From: Gari tellinella
Lineage: Eukaryota; Mollusca; Bivalvia; Cardiida; Psammobiidae
Assembly (NCBI GenBank): GCA_922989275.2
Contig: OV277866.1
Coordinates: 31,265,246 to 31,329,245, forward strand
DNA length: 64,000 bases
Direction: 5' to 3'
The notes under the pieces are model-generated. The model saw only the letters and a list, made by a program, of their open reading frames with translations. It did not search any database and was not told the DNA's origin. A program made the position numbers and the translations under genes. This document shows, in pieces, positions 22,980 through 33,702 of this stretch; the stretch's first letter is position 1; each line of letters begins with the position of its first letter.

Positions 22980-24190
22980 ACAGGGTGTTTCATAATATCG
23001 GTTACCATTTTGCCGTCTCACGGTTTTCAACATTCTGAATATATGTAAAACTGAAAGTCACTAAGTAATAGGAGACAAAACGATGCTTCATTTGATACCT
23101 AACATTAATATATGTCTTCGTGAAATGCTCACCCTAGTGTCCTTTCATAAAAAGATGTGAGTTTATAGTACATGCTCAAGATGACGTGCCGATTTTGTCT
23201 GTCCGAATATTTCTAATTTCACGTCTTATCGATAGCTTCAACACTTCTGTGGACGATGGCGCAGGACTATACAATCTATCTTTGAGATAACCCCAAAGAA
23301 AAAATCAAGAGGGCTTAGGTCAGGAGAGTGAGGAGGCCACACATTGTCCTGTAAGAGATAAAGTTTTTGCCGAGAGTTGTTTCCAGCCACGCGATAACTT
23401 CTCCAGATGTATGGGGTGTGGCACCATCTTGCTGGAACCAAATGCTATTTAAGTCCGCTCCTTTCTGCGTAATGCTGGCAAAAAAAATTTCTTTAAGAGG
23501 CTTAGGTAGCGTGCACTGTTTATTGTCTTAACATCACCGTGTTCATCCTCAAAAAAGTACGGACCAATAATTCCTGGTGAACTTAAAGCCGCATATACCG
23601 TCACATGCTGTGAACGTAATGATCATTTAGTACAAAAGTCTGGTTTTTCAGTACCCCAGAAACGACAGTTCTTTTTATTCACTTGAGTATTTAGATGAAA
23701 AGTGAGCTTCGTCGGAAAACCAAGTATTGTCTGCTATTTCCGGCCGATCTTTCATCCAGGTCGCGAAAGCAAGTCGACTGCTGATGTCAGAATCTTTCAA
23801 ATACTGCTTGATTGAAATAGTATATGGTGTCAATTTTAAGTCATACCTGAACATCATGTATACACTGGAAACACTAGCTTTGTTAATTATATCACCCAAG
23901 ACTCGGCAAACGGACTTCTGAGGTGTTTCTGCAATAACAGATTTCACCGGCTCCAATGACTCCGGTGATCTGACTGCTCTCCGTCTCCCGGCATTATCAT
24001 GTCTTCTGTCTTTTACCGATCCTGACTGTTCAAATCGTTTCACAATTCAATGCACTTGCATTTTGTTTAATCTTTTATCTTCAGGGTATCGCATTTTCAT
24101 TGCTCTGATAACTGTGGCCGGTGAATAAGTCTCATATATAAAGCTTAACTATTTCAGTGGACTTTTCTGTAGGAAGCATCATTTTGAAAA
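22980..24190 (-). pseudogene. Dead mariner-type transposase
   Basis: Minus-strand segments in several frames follow the order of a Tc1/mariner-superfamily transposase: MLPTEKSTEIVKLY near 24183 (helix-turn-helix start), RFEQSGSVKDRR and SPESLEPVKSVIAETPQKS (DNA-binding part), WFSDEAHF (first catalytic Asp), FQQDGATPHT at about 23420 (second Asp) and PPHSPDLSPLDFF at about 23310 (third acidic position). These motifs match mariner-like transposases of a type common in arthropods and molluscs. Stops in the N-terminal part and a frameshift between QQDGATPHT and SPDLSPLDFF show it is inactive. GGGTGTTTCATAATATCGG at 22984 could be one terminal repeat; the other was not found. Confidence 0.8.
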
Positions 24191-24539
24191 TAAAAAATAT
24201 TTTGATAAACGGATTTTGGGGACGCTTAAATAGATTACACCGGATTGCGGGTTTCAAAGCTACAGCGCGTATTATTTTTCAGCATGGTTCCCGGTCGCCC
24301 CTTTTATACTTGCTGGCCTGCCTATAACGTTAGTACTGGAACCAAACTTACTTGCTCGATGTCGGCCATGTTTACACAGGCGAAAAACAACTGACAAAAG
24401 GGAAAACGTAAGGAAATGAAATAAATCTTAACGAAATAATATTCTGCATTAGAAATAAGAAGTTCATATTGACTTATGTGTGAATGTTAAGGGACATTAT
24501 GTGCACTACGGCCATATTAATTGTTAAATGTCATTAATC
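24191..24539. other. No feature recognised
   Basis: May include the lost outer end of the transposase element. Nothing certain. Confidence 0.35.
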
Positions 24540-24725
24540 CTTTATTCCATGGCCTGTTCATAGTTTTGATAACCAGTGATCACTCAAAGATGGTTGAATT
24601 GAAAGCAGAATGGGCCTTAACATGCATTCGGCTCTTCTTTCGGCCTGCTTTAAGCTAAATTGTGCAAAAGATAGGACACATGTCTCATTATGCATATACA
24701 TTTTCATATTTTAATGTGGGTTATT
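24540..24725 (+). repeat. M2 MITE, diverged
   Basis: ATTCCATGGCCTGTTCATAG ... CACTCAAAGATGGTTGAATT ... GGCCTGCTTTAAGC preserves the M2 order with many changes. Confidence 0.55.
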
Positions 24726-25054
24726 CTTTCAATTATTTCAGAACGTGATCCTGCTTAAACTGCTAGAGGTTGTCCTGGTGAAATATTACAGTATGTACAT
24801 GTAGGGATAGAGTACAAAGTGACAAAATGTTTCCCTGAGTATGATGGTACCTACATGACTTTATACAACAAATTCCACTAGTATGGACTCATTGTACAAC
24901 TGAAAAGAGAATGAGCCCCGTTACCTTCACATCAGGGCAGCAGATTGTGTCTATTTTCAGACATGCACAGTGTTTTCATTGCGATGTTCCAGACATCATC
25001 CTTACTTGTCCACTCGAACACTGTTTTGACCAGTGTTTGGATGCAAGTTTGGTT

Positions 25055-25304
25055 AACCCATTACCTCTTAGCCTATTTCTTGCTTCGAAAACAGGTGACC
25101 ACTTAAAGCAGGTTGAAAGTAAAGCAGAATGTGCCTTGAGGCACATTCTGCTTTACTTTCAGCCTGCTTTAAGCTACCATCTTCTAGGATATGGAAAATA
25201 TTTCTTTTGGTACATATTCTTTGCTGTATAAACTGGAACTTTTTTCTTCAGTGGAGGAATAAGTAAGAGGCGTAAAAAGGCGTTTTTAAGGGGTAATGGG
25301 TTAA
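25055..25304 (+). repeat. M2 MITE, full length
   Basis: TTAACCCATTACCTC ... GGGGTAATGGGTTAA. The hairpin around AGAATGTGCC/GGCACATTCT is nearly perfect (CTTAAAGCAGGTTGAAAG arms). Confidence 0.9.
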
Positions 25305-25781
25305 AAGAGCTTGACAAACATGGTTGGACCTGTCAGGAAGCCCTGTTGTTCATCAAGGTTTTCTACATTGATGTCCAAATTTGGATACATTGCTTTTGAG
25401 CCAGTGTACTGATATACAGTATCAAAGTTTTGAGCTTGTGTCAAAACTCGATAAACTTTTCTATCTAGATGCAGAGTTGACATCTTTGACAGGAGAAACA
25501 CTGGCACAAATTTCATATTGAAGTATAAGGTATGCTGTGTAAAAATTGACCATGTGCAACTTGAAAGGATCATGAAGAAACGTGAACAACCTGAAAGCAT
25601 CAGGTTTCAGTTACATAAAGATGTGCCATATGAATATTTTGCTGACTTTAACAGCAGACACAGGTGTTTGCTTTGGATTTCATCCTACAAACACTCAGAT
25701 GTTCTCATTGATACACTGTTTGGCGTTAGTAAAATTAATATATGCAACAGTTTTTATCTGTTACTGACTTTCAAACTTTTA
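25305..25781. other. No gene recognised
   Basis: Open frames on both strands (up to 120 residues) show no known motif, and the longer one continues into a MITE. Confidence 0.4.
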
Positions 25782-25980
25782 AGGTTGAATACTCCTAATG
25801 TGATTGGGCAAATGCTTGTCAATATTGGTACTCTACAGAGAACGATCGGCCAGTCTGTTCTGAACCATGCTCTAGTATAGTTCGGAACTAGCGAACAGTT
25901 AACAAGAATGACCGATCGTTTTCTGTAGAGTATCAATATTGGCCAGCATTGGCCCAATCTCATTAGGAGTACTCAACCTT
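25782..25980 (+). repeat. M13 MITE, long inverted repeats
   Basis: Arms of about 90 bp: GTTGAATACTCCTAATGTGA ... and ... CTCATTAGGAGTACTCAACC, pairing through CTCTACAGAGAACGATCGG. A diverged relative lies at 55928-56130. Confidence 0.8.
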
Positions 25981-26129
25981 TATATGAGGTCAGAGTATCA
26001 ATTTGTTTGGATTGTGATGAGACACCCGGTAACCTTAATTCAGCTGGATTCAAGCTATTGGCATGTAATCACGATTTTGCAACCTTTTCCATTAGTTTTC
26101 AAACAGTTAAATGGACAGTTTGCTAATTA

Positions 26130-26381
26130 TTAACCCTTTACCTGATAGCCTAGTTATAATATTGAAGACAGGTCACTACTTAAAGCAGGTTGAAAGTAAA
26201 GCAGAATGTGCCTTAAGGCACATTCTGCTTTACTTTCAGCCTGCTTTAAGCTAAAGTCTGCTAGGCTATATACAATATTTGTAATGGTTATTGTTCATGA
26301 GGGTATAAACTGGAGCTATTTTCTTCAGCGGAGGAATAAATTAAATACGCTAAAAGTCGCTTCTATGGGGGAAAGGGTTAA
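26130..26381 (+). repeat. M2 MITE, full length
   Basis: TTAACCCTTTACCTGATAGC ... ATGGGGGAAAGGGTTAA. Hairpin essentially perfect (AGAATGTGCCTTAAGGCACA centre). Confidence 0.9.
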
Positions 26382-26489
26382 ACCCTAACAATGTTTGAAC
26401 CATATACTTTATATACCTCCTTTATAAACGATGTAGGTTACTCTGTTTTCTTTAAATTGAATGTTCTCAGTTGTCATACTTATGACTGC

Positions 26490-26690
26490 AGGGCTCAAGA
26501 TAAGAGGGTAAAAAAATGAACAAATCCAACATTTTTACACTCCTATCAGCACCCAATCATATGATTATTACTTCTCATTAGAATCATTCTGAAGAGTCGA
26601 TTCTAATGAGTAGCAACATCATAGAGTTTAATGCATATTGCAGATATACATTTTAGTTTATTGAAATACTCCTCTTATCTGAAGCCTTGT
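26490..26690 (+). repeat. M12 MITE
   Basis: Ends AGGGCTCAAGATAAGAGG and CCTCTTATCTGAAGCCTTG. The interior pairs CTCATTAGAATCATTCTG with CGATTCTAATGAG. Second copy at 48483. Confidence 0.7.
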
Positions 26691-27118
26691 TTAATTCTGT
26701 CAAACAAGGGGATTGATCTGAAATATGATGGCCAAATAATGGCTGCATTCTCTTTTTCGTGTACACTGTTTGATAATATTTTCAAAGGTTGGAAATTATT
26801 TGTTCTGTTTTTCACATGTAAATTAATATTTATCTCTAAATATAATGTGTACTGACTTTTAACCCTTCTCCTGCTAAAAGTCTATAACACTGTTGGTTCA
26901 GATCAAATAGCTTCTGAAAAAGCTATCTGTTCAGGGTATACACCGTTTTTCTGATAGGCTCTGCCTTAAATGAGCCCTTTGGAAATGTCCCCACATTTTG
27001 TCAGCGAATGTAATAGTTCAGATTGTAGAACTAAATAGTGGACAGAGTTTTGGAAATTAGTATTCAGAAGGAGATTGGGTCAAATATTTTATTTTAGTTT
27101 CGAAATGTTTGTTGTATT

Positions 27119-27368
27119 TACAGTGGAGAATCTGTTATTCTTTCCCGTTTAAACGCAAACGTACGCAAACGCAAAGCACTTAAACGTAGAAAAGTACAAC
27201 TTTTGGACAATTCTGATAATTCATGTTTATCTTGGTGGCAAACAGTTTGGAGCCTGATCAGACGCCGGGTTACCCGGCGTCTGATCTGGCTTCAAACTGT
27301 TTGCACTGCAAATAATAGTTTTAGCGTAAACGCGTTTATTGGGAAAGAATAACAGATTCTCCACTGTA
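27119..27368 (+). repeat. M1 MITE, full length
   Basis: TACAGTGGAGAATCTG ... CAGATTCTCCACTGTA, 250 bp, intact core. Confidence 0.9.
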
Positions 27369-27388
27369 CATGTGTTGGAATGTTCTTA

Positions 27389-27478
27389 ACCCATTATCCC
27401 ATAGCCTGTTGAAAACTAAAGTCGACCGCTCTGAATGGCGCATTTAACTTTACTTTCAGCCTGCTTTAAACTCTAATC
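27389..27478 (+). repeat. M2 MITE, deleted copy
   Basis: TTAACCCATTATCCCATAGC joined to CTTTACTTTCAGCCTGCTTT with one arm mostly gone. Confidence 0.65.
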
Positions 27479-27845
27479 AGGAACGGTTTCTAGAAATGCT
27501 TTTAACATTTTAATTTTTTGGAGACCTTAAAAGTAATACATCTATCCTTCATGAAACAACCACATGTTTTAAACTGCACGTCTTCTGTTGAGTTGTTGCT
27601 TAATACAAGCCTTACTATAGTTCATAAATTCGTAAGGTTTTGCAGAAAAAACATAACCTTTAATTTGACTGTATCAATTTTAAAATCGTCTTTTTAGAGT
27701 TTATAGAGAAACTGTTGTTACTTCAATGTTACATTTGTTTCAGTAAAATTCTGTAATTAAGTTTGTAAATAATTGTCTTTATTTTGTTAAGGGCATTACT
27801 TCTACAACAGTTGTAAAATGTGTTATATATGTAATTGTACAATCA

Positions 27846-29182
27846 GTCCTGTACTAGGCACAGGGGACCGTCACAATAGAAGTCTGAACCCCCAAAAGAA
27901 AAACATGTATAACACTAGATATATAGACCAGGGGTCGAACTTTCAATTTCCGAATTTTACCCCTCTCTCAAGTTATGCCTCTATCGACATTCGATCAATA
28001 AATATATTTGCCAATAGGTAGTATAATGTATAACCTTCATTAATGCAAAGCGGAAACTCTTAGTTAAAACGGTTCTCAGATGCCACAAAGCAGAATCCCG
28101 AGAAACACCCCAATTTGGACATAGCAACCGCCCGCTTACCCATAAATACGGCTACATGTATAAGAATGCTTGCCAGAGCGGAACCAGGGCTTCATGCAAT
28201 AGCAGGTTAGACAACAATGACACTTACTGTGAAAAACTGCGTTCGATTAACTTCATGTACACTGCTGGACAAATGAAACTGTCTCCAAATCATTTGTTTA
28301 GCTTTGAGCAGCCATTTTACGTGACCTCATTTGAACGTTTGCTGTATAGTCGGTAAGCGGGCGGTGGCGAGGTCGTTGTCGACCTGTCAAAGTTGCGGTG
28401 TTTCTCGGGATTCTACCTTGTGGCATCTGAAGACCGTTTTAACCCGGAATTTTTCGCTTTGCATTTACGAAGGTTATACATTATACTATTGTGCGATTTT
28501 TCTGACCTGTCAGAGTTATTTTTAGAACAGAACAGCTCACAATGATAAATAGATAACAGGGTAACATCGGATCTATATAGTCGTACACTTTCCAACTTAA
28601 GATAAGCATGAGCTTTGTGCAACACGAGACAGCTGCGCTTATTTTACTGATATGTTATTCATTCTCAATTAACGTGTTTATGCTAAAAACTAGTATGTCC
28701 GTTGCAAACAGGCTGTAGCCAGATCAGACGCCGGGTTACCCGGCGTCTGATCAGGCTCCAATCTGTTTGCTATTCTTATAAAAGTAAATTTCGACAGTTT
28801 AGTACATTGCGTTGGCGTTTAAACGGAAAAGACAAATATATCCTCTACTGTACATTACGAACACAAAGTACAGCTATCCGTATCTCTAACTGGATGTAGA
28901 GAAAACTCATCCCTTTTAAAGTTTTAGAATGTTCCAATCTAAAAATAACTCTGACAGGTCAGAAGAAAACACTAATACTTATTGGCAAAAAGCTTTACCC
29001 GATATACCGTTTGATCGAATGTCGATAACACGGGAGAGTGCTAAAATTAGAAAATTGGAAGTTCGACCTCTTGTTCAGTCTTCTATTGTGACAGTCCCCT
29101 GTCTATATATCTAATGTTTATACATTTTTTTCTTTTGGGGTATATACTTCTTTTGTGACGGTCCCCGTGGTACTAGGCAAAC
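27846..29182 (+). mobile_element. Larger inverted-repeat element with nested insertions
   Basis: Left arm 27846-28141 (CACAGGGGACCGTCACAATA ... ACCGCCCGCTTACC) pairs with two right-hand blocks, 28350-28485 (GGTAAGCGGGCGGT ... GAAGGTTATACATTATAC) and 28966-29182 (TTTGTGACGGTCCCCGTG end). Between these, 28500-28526 (TCTGACCTGTCAGAGTTATT) and its complement at 28937-28962 frame a further insert that includes an M1 copy. No transposase is seen. Confidence 0.65.
28646..28852 (-). repeat. Diverged M1 copy
   Basis: TTATTCATTCTCAATTAACG ... perfect core GATCAGACGCCGGGTTACCC ... TATCCTCTACTGTA. Flanks have decayed much more than the core. Confidence 0.75.
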
Positions 29183-29436
29183 ACTTATTGAAACATGGAA
29201 ATATATGACGTTGTTTGACTGTTTAATACAATATTAAAGATAATACATAAAGCTTTCTGCATTGTTTTTACTATGAATTAAGCAATCACCTGTAAGATTG
29301 CATGATGGTATTCAATTGAGTGTTCACATGACTAGATCGATGTACATGTATAAACAATGTATTCATAGAGATTTATAAAAAATAAAAACGACAACAGCAT
29401 GAAAAACTACAAAACATAGGATGACAACTGATTTGA

Positions 29437-30043
29437 TACCCGTTTTGGTGTTACGTTTTCTTTTTGAGTACCAGTTATATGTAAATTGAGAGTGTTATGT
29501 GTAACCTTTACCTTACAACTAGGAAAGGTGTCCATTGGCATTTATGGAAATGTTTCCGTAAGAAGTTAAGAGAAACGTTTCCCTCAACAAACCAAGGAAA
29601 GGTTTCCACTGGCAAAATGGAGAAACTTTTCTGTAATAAGTTAACTCTTTCCTCCCTGAAACTTTAAATGAACAAGTCCAGTTTCGATTTTAGTCTAGTC
29701 CATTTCTGGCTTTTAATGGTTGTTTTTTTCCATTTTTGGCATTATGACAAACAGTGAAGACCCTGATCAGAGGGCTCCTTTCGGAGCCCTCTGATCTGGG
29801 TCTTCACTGTTTGTTCCAGACAAGTGTACTTTTCACATGTTCACTGTTTGAAAAGCACGCCTATATGCGGGACTAGGGTTCAAAGGGTTAAGGGAAACGT
29901 TTCCTTCCATCTAGGAAAGGTTTCCACTGGCAATTTAGAGAAACGTTTCCGTAAGCAGTTAAGGGAAACGTCTCCCTCCATCAAAAAGGGTAACATTACA
30001 CCAAAACGGGTGGCAGCTCAGTCGCCACTCGTTTTGGTGTAAC
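29437..30043 (+). repeat. Inverted-repeat element with internal tandem repeats, hit by M7
   Basis: ACCCGTTTTGGTGTTACG at the left and GTAACATTACACCAAAACGG at the right are inverted ends. Inside are units of GGAAAGGTTTCCACTGGCAA ... GAGAAACGTTTCCGTAAG. A second GGGT...CTCGTTTTGGTGTAAC hairpin follows at 29994-30042. Confidence 0.65.
29641..29890 (+). repeat. M7 MITE, full length (TTAA-type)
   Basis: TTAACTCTTTCCTCCCTGAA ... GGTTCAAAGGGTTAA. Perfect hairpin CAAACAGTGAAGACCCTGAT / CAGAGGGCTCC. Inserted in a TTAA of the flanking tandem unit (AAGTTAAGGGAAACG). Confidence 0.9.
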
Positions 30044-30187
30044 ATTTCACTTCCATTTTTACAGTGTAGGTGAAATCTTAGCGTTGAACTTTCTAGTAGC
30101 CTCGATTAGAGCCCAATATTGACCAAGCTTTTTCAGAATGACCCTCTGACCATACAGCGTCTTCACTTTTTTGTATGGAACAAATGA

Positions 30188-30384
30188 TCAGTCGAGCTTC
30201 GATATCTCGAACTCGTTTAACTCGAACTATCTGATAGTTCGACATATGAACTGAATTATTTCATGCTCGGTTAAGTCGATCATACCCATATTTCAAAGTT
30301 AAAACGTGGCTTAGCCACGTTTCAACTTTTAAATACGGGTATGTTCGACAAAACCGACTTAGAGATATCGATGTTCGACTTGTA
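30188..30384 (+). repeat. M8 MITE (TA-type)
   Basis: CAGTCGAGCTTCGATATCTC ... GATATCGATGTTCGACTTGTA, pogo/Tigger-like ends. Central hairpin ATTTCAAAGTTAAAACGTGG / CTTAGCCACG. Confidence 0.85.
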
Positions 30385-30460
30385 CTTTTCACAGGTAAAT
30401 TGTTTGTTATTAGTGACGAGTAGGGTTCAACGTGTTGACGTTTTTGTTGTGTATTTTCAG

Positions 30461-30596
30461 ATTCTCGTTGTTCTGTGTGTCGTCGTCATATTAACAGATG
30501 CCGCCTTAACTGGACATCTCAACGCTCACCATGGAAACAGCAAAAGAAGGAACGCATTTCTTACAAAAGTGTTGCAGCATTACAAGAACGCAATAT
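30461..30596 (+). CDS. Exon: signal-peptide-like leader of LDLa gene
   Basis: Preceded by GTATTTTCAG and followed by GTAAGT. Starts in phase 0 and ends in phase 1, matching the next exon. Encodes a hydrophobic run ILVVLCVVVILTDAA followed by a polar, basic stretch (GHLNAHHGNSKRRNAFLTKV), as expected for the C-terminal part of a signal peptide and the mature N-terminus. The frame is also open upstream, but that part overlaps an M8 MITE and is unlikely to be coding; the initiator Met is probably on an unseen upstream exon. Linking it to the LDLa exons rests on strand, order and phase only. Confidence 0.6.
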
Positions 30597-30631
30597 GTAA
30601 GTACACTTAAACGTTTCAACCCCTTACTGGC

Positions 30632-30712
30632 ATGACGTCTTCAGCTATAACCAAGTGGTAAGTAAAGCAGAATGCTCCTTAAGACGCAGCCTGCTTTACT
30701 TTCATTACGAGG
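30632..30712 (+). repeat. M2 MITE fragment
   Basis: GTAAGTAAAGCAGAATGCTC ... GCAGCCTGCTTTACTTTC, hairpin part only. Confidence 0.5.
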
Positions 30713-30750
30713 CGTCTGGTCAGAATCAAAATTGTTTTTCAATTGTTCTC

Positions 30751-30764
30751 GTGGGTGTGTGTGT

Positions 30765-30795
<31 letters not shown>

Positions 30796-30797
30796 GG
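30751..30797 (+). repeat. (GT)n followed by a G-tract
   Basis: About 14 GT dinucleotides run into about 20 consecutive G bases. Frames across it on both strands are artefacts. Confidence 0.95.
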
Positions 30798-31095
30798 TGT
30801 TAAGGCTGTGAAGGGGGTAATCATATTTTATTCCATATTTATCATTCAAATAGGATAGGGTATCAAGTTCTTGCAACATTAAGACGGCTCTTTCACTGCA
30901 ATTTATTAGAACCCTGGTCAGACACCGGATCACCTTAAAACGAGCTAAACCTGTGCAAGAATAATGTTCAAAGTACATGTACCTGTAACATCATTTCCAT
31001 TCGATATTGAATTTGTTGTCCCGAAAAACAGAGCAAAGTTTGCTAAATGGTTAGTCTAAAGTGGTAAAACTCTCTTCCAAAGTCTTAAAATCAAT

Positions 31096-31348
31096 TTAAC
31101 CCTTTCCCCAATAGAAGCGACTTTTAGCGTATTCAATTTATTCCTCCGCTGAAGAAAATAGTTCCAAATTATACCGTAATGAATATGTGTCATATTCAAT
31201 ACTTTCCTTATTCTTGCAGTTAATAGCTTAAAGCAGGCTGAAAGTAAAGCAGAATGCGCCTTAGGGCGCATTCTGCTTTACTTTCAATCTGTTTTAAGTA
31301 GTCACATATCTTCAATACTAGAAATAATGCTATCAGGTAAAGGGTTAA
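31096..31348 (-). repeat. M2 MITE, full length
   Basis: TTAACCCTTTCCCCAATAGA ... AGGTAAAGGGTTAA, hairpin centre GAATGCGCCTTAGGGCGCAT. Confidence 0.9.
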
Positions 31349-31392
31349 GACGAAAACTCTTTCTGAAGAAACTTCAAAAATGTTTCTACATG

Positions 31393-32019
31393 TACAGTGG
31401 AACCCCTCCGAACCGAAACCTCTAAATACCGGAAATATCTCTAAAACCGGGGAAAATGTTTTGTCCCGTTTCGAACCCTTCTTAATTTTAAATTACACCA
31501 TAAATATGACTTAATGCATTCATGAATATGTTTCATCAGAAAAATATTCTAAATTCTAGTAGATAATAGCTTAAAGCAGGTTGACGGTATAGCATAATGT
31601 GCCTTAAGGCGCATACTGCTTTACTTGCAACCTACTTTAAGTGGTTCGTTTCTACCATACTACAGTGGATAATCTGTTATTCTTTCCCAATAAGCGCGTT
31701 TACGCTAAAACTATTATTTGCAGTGCAAACAGTTTGGAGCCAGATCAGACGCCGGGTAACCCGGCGTCTGATCAGGCTCCAAACTGTTTGCCACCAAGAT
31801 AAACAAGAATTATCAGAATTGTCCAAAAGTTGTTCTTTTCTACATTTTAGTGCTTTGCGTTTGCGTACGTTTGCGTTTAAACGGGAAAGAATAACAGATT
31901 CTCCACTGGAGCAACAAGCTATGGGGTAATTGGTTAAAACCCCTCTAAACTGGAAAACACTCTAAACTGGAAACTTATGCTGTCCCCATGCATGTCCGGT
32001 TTAGAGGGGTTTCACTGTA
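31393..32019 (-). repeat. Triple nest: M1 inside M2 inside M9
   Basis: Outer M9 ends TACAGTGGAACCCCTCC and GAGGGGTTTCACTGTA. Inside lies an M2 with TTAA at both borders (about 31488-31936), and inside that a complete M1 (31660-31909). The M2 occupies the same internal M9 site and relative orientation as at 14748-14978. Confidence 0.85.
31660..31909 (-). repeat. M1 MITE, full length, innermost of the nest
   Basis: TACAGTGGATAATCTG ... CAGATTCTCCACTG, intact core. Youngest element of the nest by position. Confidence 0.9.
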
Positions 32020-32483
32020 TTTGAAAATGTATTCTAAGTAGAACAAAAAATTGTTTGAATGACTATAAATATTTATATGTGTATATAATTACTATATGTA
32101 AAGCGCAGATTAATGTATTAAATGATACGTGCGCTATAAAAATGAAATTTAACTGAATTGAATTGAAATTAAAGTTCAGATCACTGTGTGTTGATAAAAA
32201 ATTCACGAAAATAAAAATTTAGACGGGATACCCCTTAGATAAAAAAAAAAAGAATGGACCGATCATGAACGAATCCATTGGGCGCAAATTGGTTAAAGCA
32301 GATGACAACATTTGCCGATGAAAGGGTTAAGTATTTGGCTGTAAATATACGACGATTAAGATGGCATACATGTATGTAACCAATTTGGATCAAAATCAGA
32401 CTCGAGCTACTAGCAGATCATTATCGGAATTTAAAGAGCATTGTTGACGACAAATAATAACTTACGGAGCTTGAGGTTTATGC
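32020..32483. other. No gene recognised
   Basis: AT-rich, with a possible retroelement-like tail at 32100-32165 (GATACGTGCGCTATAAAAAT ... AACTGAATTGAATTG). Otherwise unassigned. Confidence 0.4.
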
Positions 32484-32767
32484 TTAACCCTTTCCCCCCT
32501 GAATCCTCAAATGGACAATCCTAGTTTTCAATTTGGCCCAGTCCATTTTTGATATTTTAGGGTTGATTTTCACAATATATATGTCAGAATGAAAAACAAT
32601 GTAGAGCCTGATTAGAGGGCTCCTCAATGAGCACTCTGATCAGGGTCTACACTGTTTGAACAGGACAAGTGTATTCCTCTCAGATACACCACGGAATTAT
32701 ACCATAATTCTGTGGATACACTGTTTGCAAATGACGCATATATGCGTGCCTAGGATTCAAAGAGTTA
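32484..32767 (+). repeat. M7 MITE with small internal hairpin insertion
   Basis: TTAACCCTTTCCCCCCTGAA ... GGATTCAAAGAGTTA. Core CAATGTAGAGCCTGATTAGA / GGGCTCC. An extra hairpin CACGGAATTATACCATAATTC lies at about 32690. Confidence 0.75.
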
Positions 32768-32775
32768 CACAATAA

Positions 32776-32955
32776 TGTCCAATTCAACCAGTTCAGATCA
32801 GACACCGAGTAACCCGGCGTCTTATTAGGCTCCATACTGTTTACCACTCAGATTAAAAGGACTCTTAAGATAAAAAACCCAAAACTTTTTTCCACATTTC
32901 ATTGAATTGTTTTTGCGTTACCTTTGCGTCTAAACGGGAAAGAATAACGTCTGAC
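32776..32955 (-). repeat. M1 MITE, eroded
   Basis: AGTTCAGATCAGACACCGAG ... GCGTCTAAACGGGAAAGAAT. The left end is missing. It ends about 40 bp before the next LDLa exon. Confidence 0.65.
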
Positions 32956-32996
32956 CATGAGTAATGATGTACTTACTCTTTGTTATTTAATATTAG

Positions 32997-33140
32997 CAAT
33001 GTGCACACATGAGCACAACTTCGCATGCACCGTGGACGTGAAGAGCAAGACGACAGATTTGATGTGCATCGACCTGGCCTGGCGTTGTGATGGTAGGCCA
33101 GACTGTCCTAAAGGCGAAGACGAATTGGACTGTGAGGGCG
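32997..33140 (+). CDS. Exon: LDL-receptor class A domain 1
   Basis: 144 bp between TATTAG and GTAAGG, phase 1 at both ends (48 codons). Encodes a canonical LDLa domain: CTHEHNFAC, a 13-residue loop, CIDLAWRC, DGRPDC and GEDELDC. The six cysteines pair 1-3, 2-5, 4-6 in this family, and the Asp/Glu residues of DGRPDCPKGEDE form the Ca site. The frame that extends the exon on both sides (32957-33220) is intron read-through. Confidence 0.85.
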
Positions 33141-33189
33141 GTAAGGACAAAATTAGTAGCATGTTCAGTTACCATTGTTTGCTGTTTAT

Positions 33190-33535
33190 GTTAGCAGTTT
33201 GTGCCCCGTGTGCAGCATGAAGAGTACAGTAGAGAAAACATTTTCATTCCAAATAAGCCTGGTTACGCTTGAACTATTATTTTCATTGCAAAAAGTTTGG
33301 AGCCAGATCAGACGCCGGGTAACCCGGCGTCTGATCAGGCTCCAAACTGTTTGCCACTCAGATTAAAACTGGTAGTATTAATTGTTAAAATGTTACCATT
33401 TTCTTTATTTCAGTGCAATACGTTTGCGTTTGAACAAAGGAATTACGTTTTTCCGCTGTATTTCAGACCGGTAGCCAACTCGCAATTGATGGCCATCGAC
33501 GGCCATCGATTTCTTTACTGAACCCATCACAGCAA
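33190..33535 (+). repeat. 345-bp segment duplicated in inverse orientation at 59.9-60.2 kb
   Basis: GTTAGCAGTTTGTGCCCCG, the M1 at 33225-33460 and the following GGTAGCCAACTCGC ... GGCCATCGACGGCCATCGAT all reappear, reverse-complemented, at 59890-60230. A larger repeat thus carries M1 at one fixed place. Confidence 0.75.
33225..33460 (-). repeat. M1 MITE
   Basis: TACAGTAGAGAAAACATT ... TTACGTTTTTCCGCTGTA. Flanks strongly diverged, core GATCAGACGCCGGGTAACCC perfect. Confidence 0.85.
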
Positions 33536-33702
33536 TACACCGCTAGCATGCGCCACACTTGGCTGCAATGTTTATATTGTAAAATCTATTGAGGGTCTCA
33601 TGGAAAGATTAGTTTTACGAAAAAAAGTGTGTTCCCTTTTGAAATAAGGTTGTTCTGTATATGCGTATTATTTCCAAAGAGGTTTCTCTGCTCTGGATAA
33701 GG

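Noticed and set aside
25518..25880. 120-residue open frame
   Set aside because: No motif, and its end lies in the M13 inverted repeat.
30341..30460. Start of the LDLa gene at the Met at 30341
   Set aside because: That part overlaps the M8 MITE, and a good splice acceptor at 30460 explains the frame better.
30739..30978. Proline/histidine-thr-rich peptide frame
   Set aside because: Translation of the (GT)n and G tracts.
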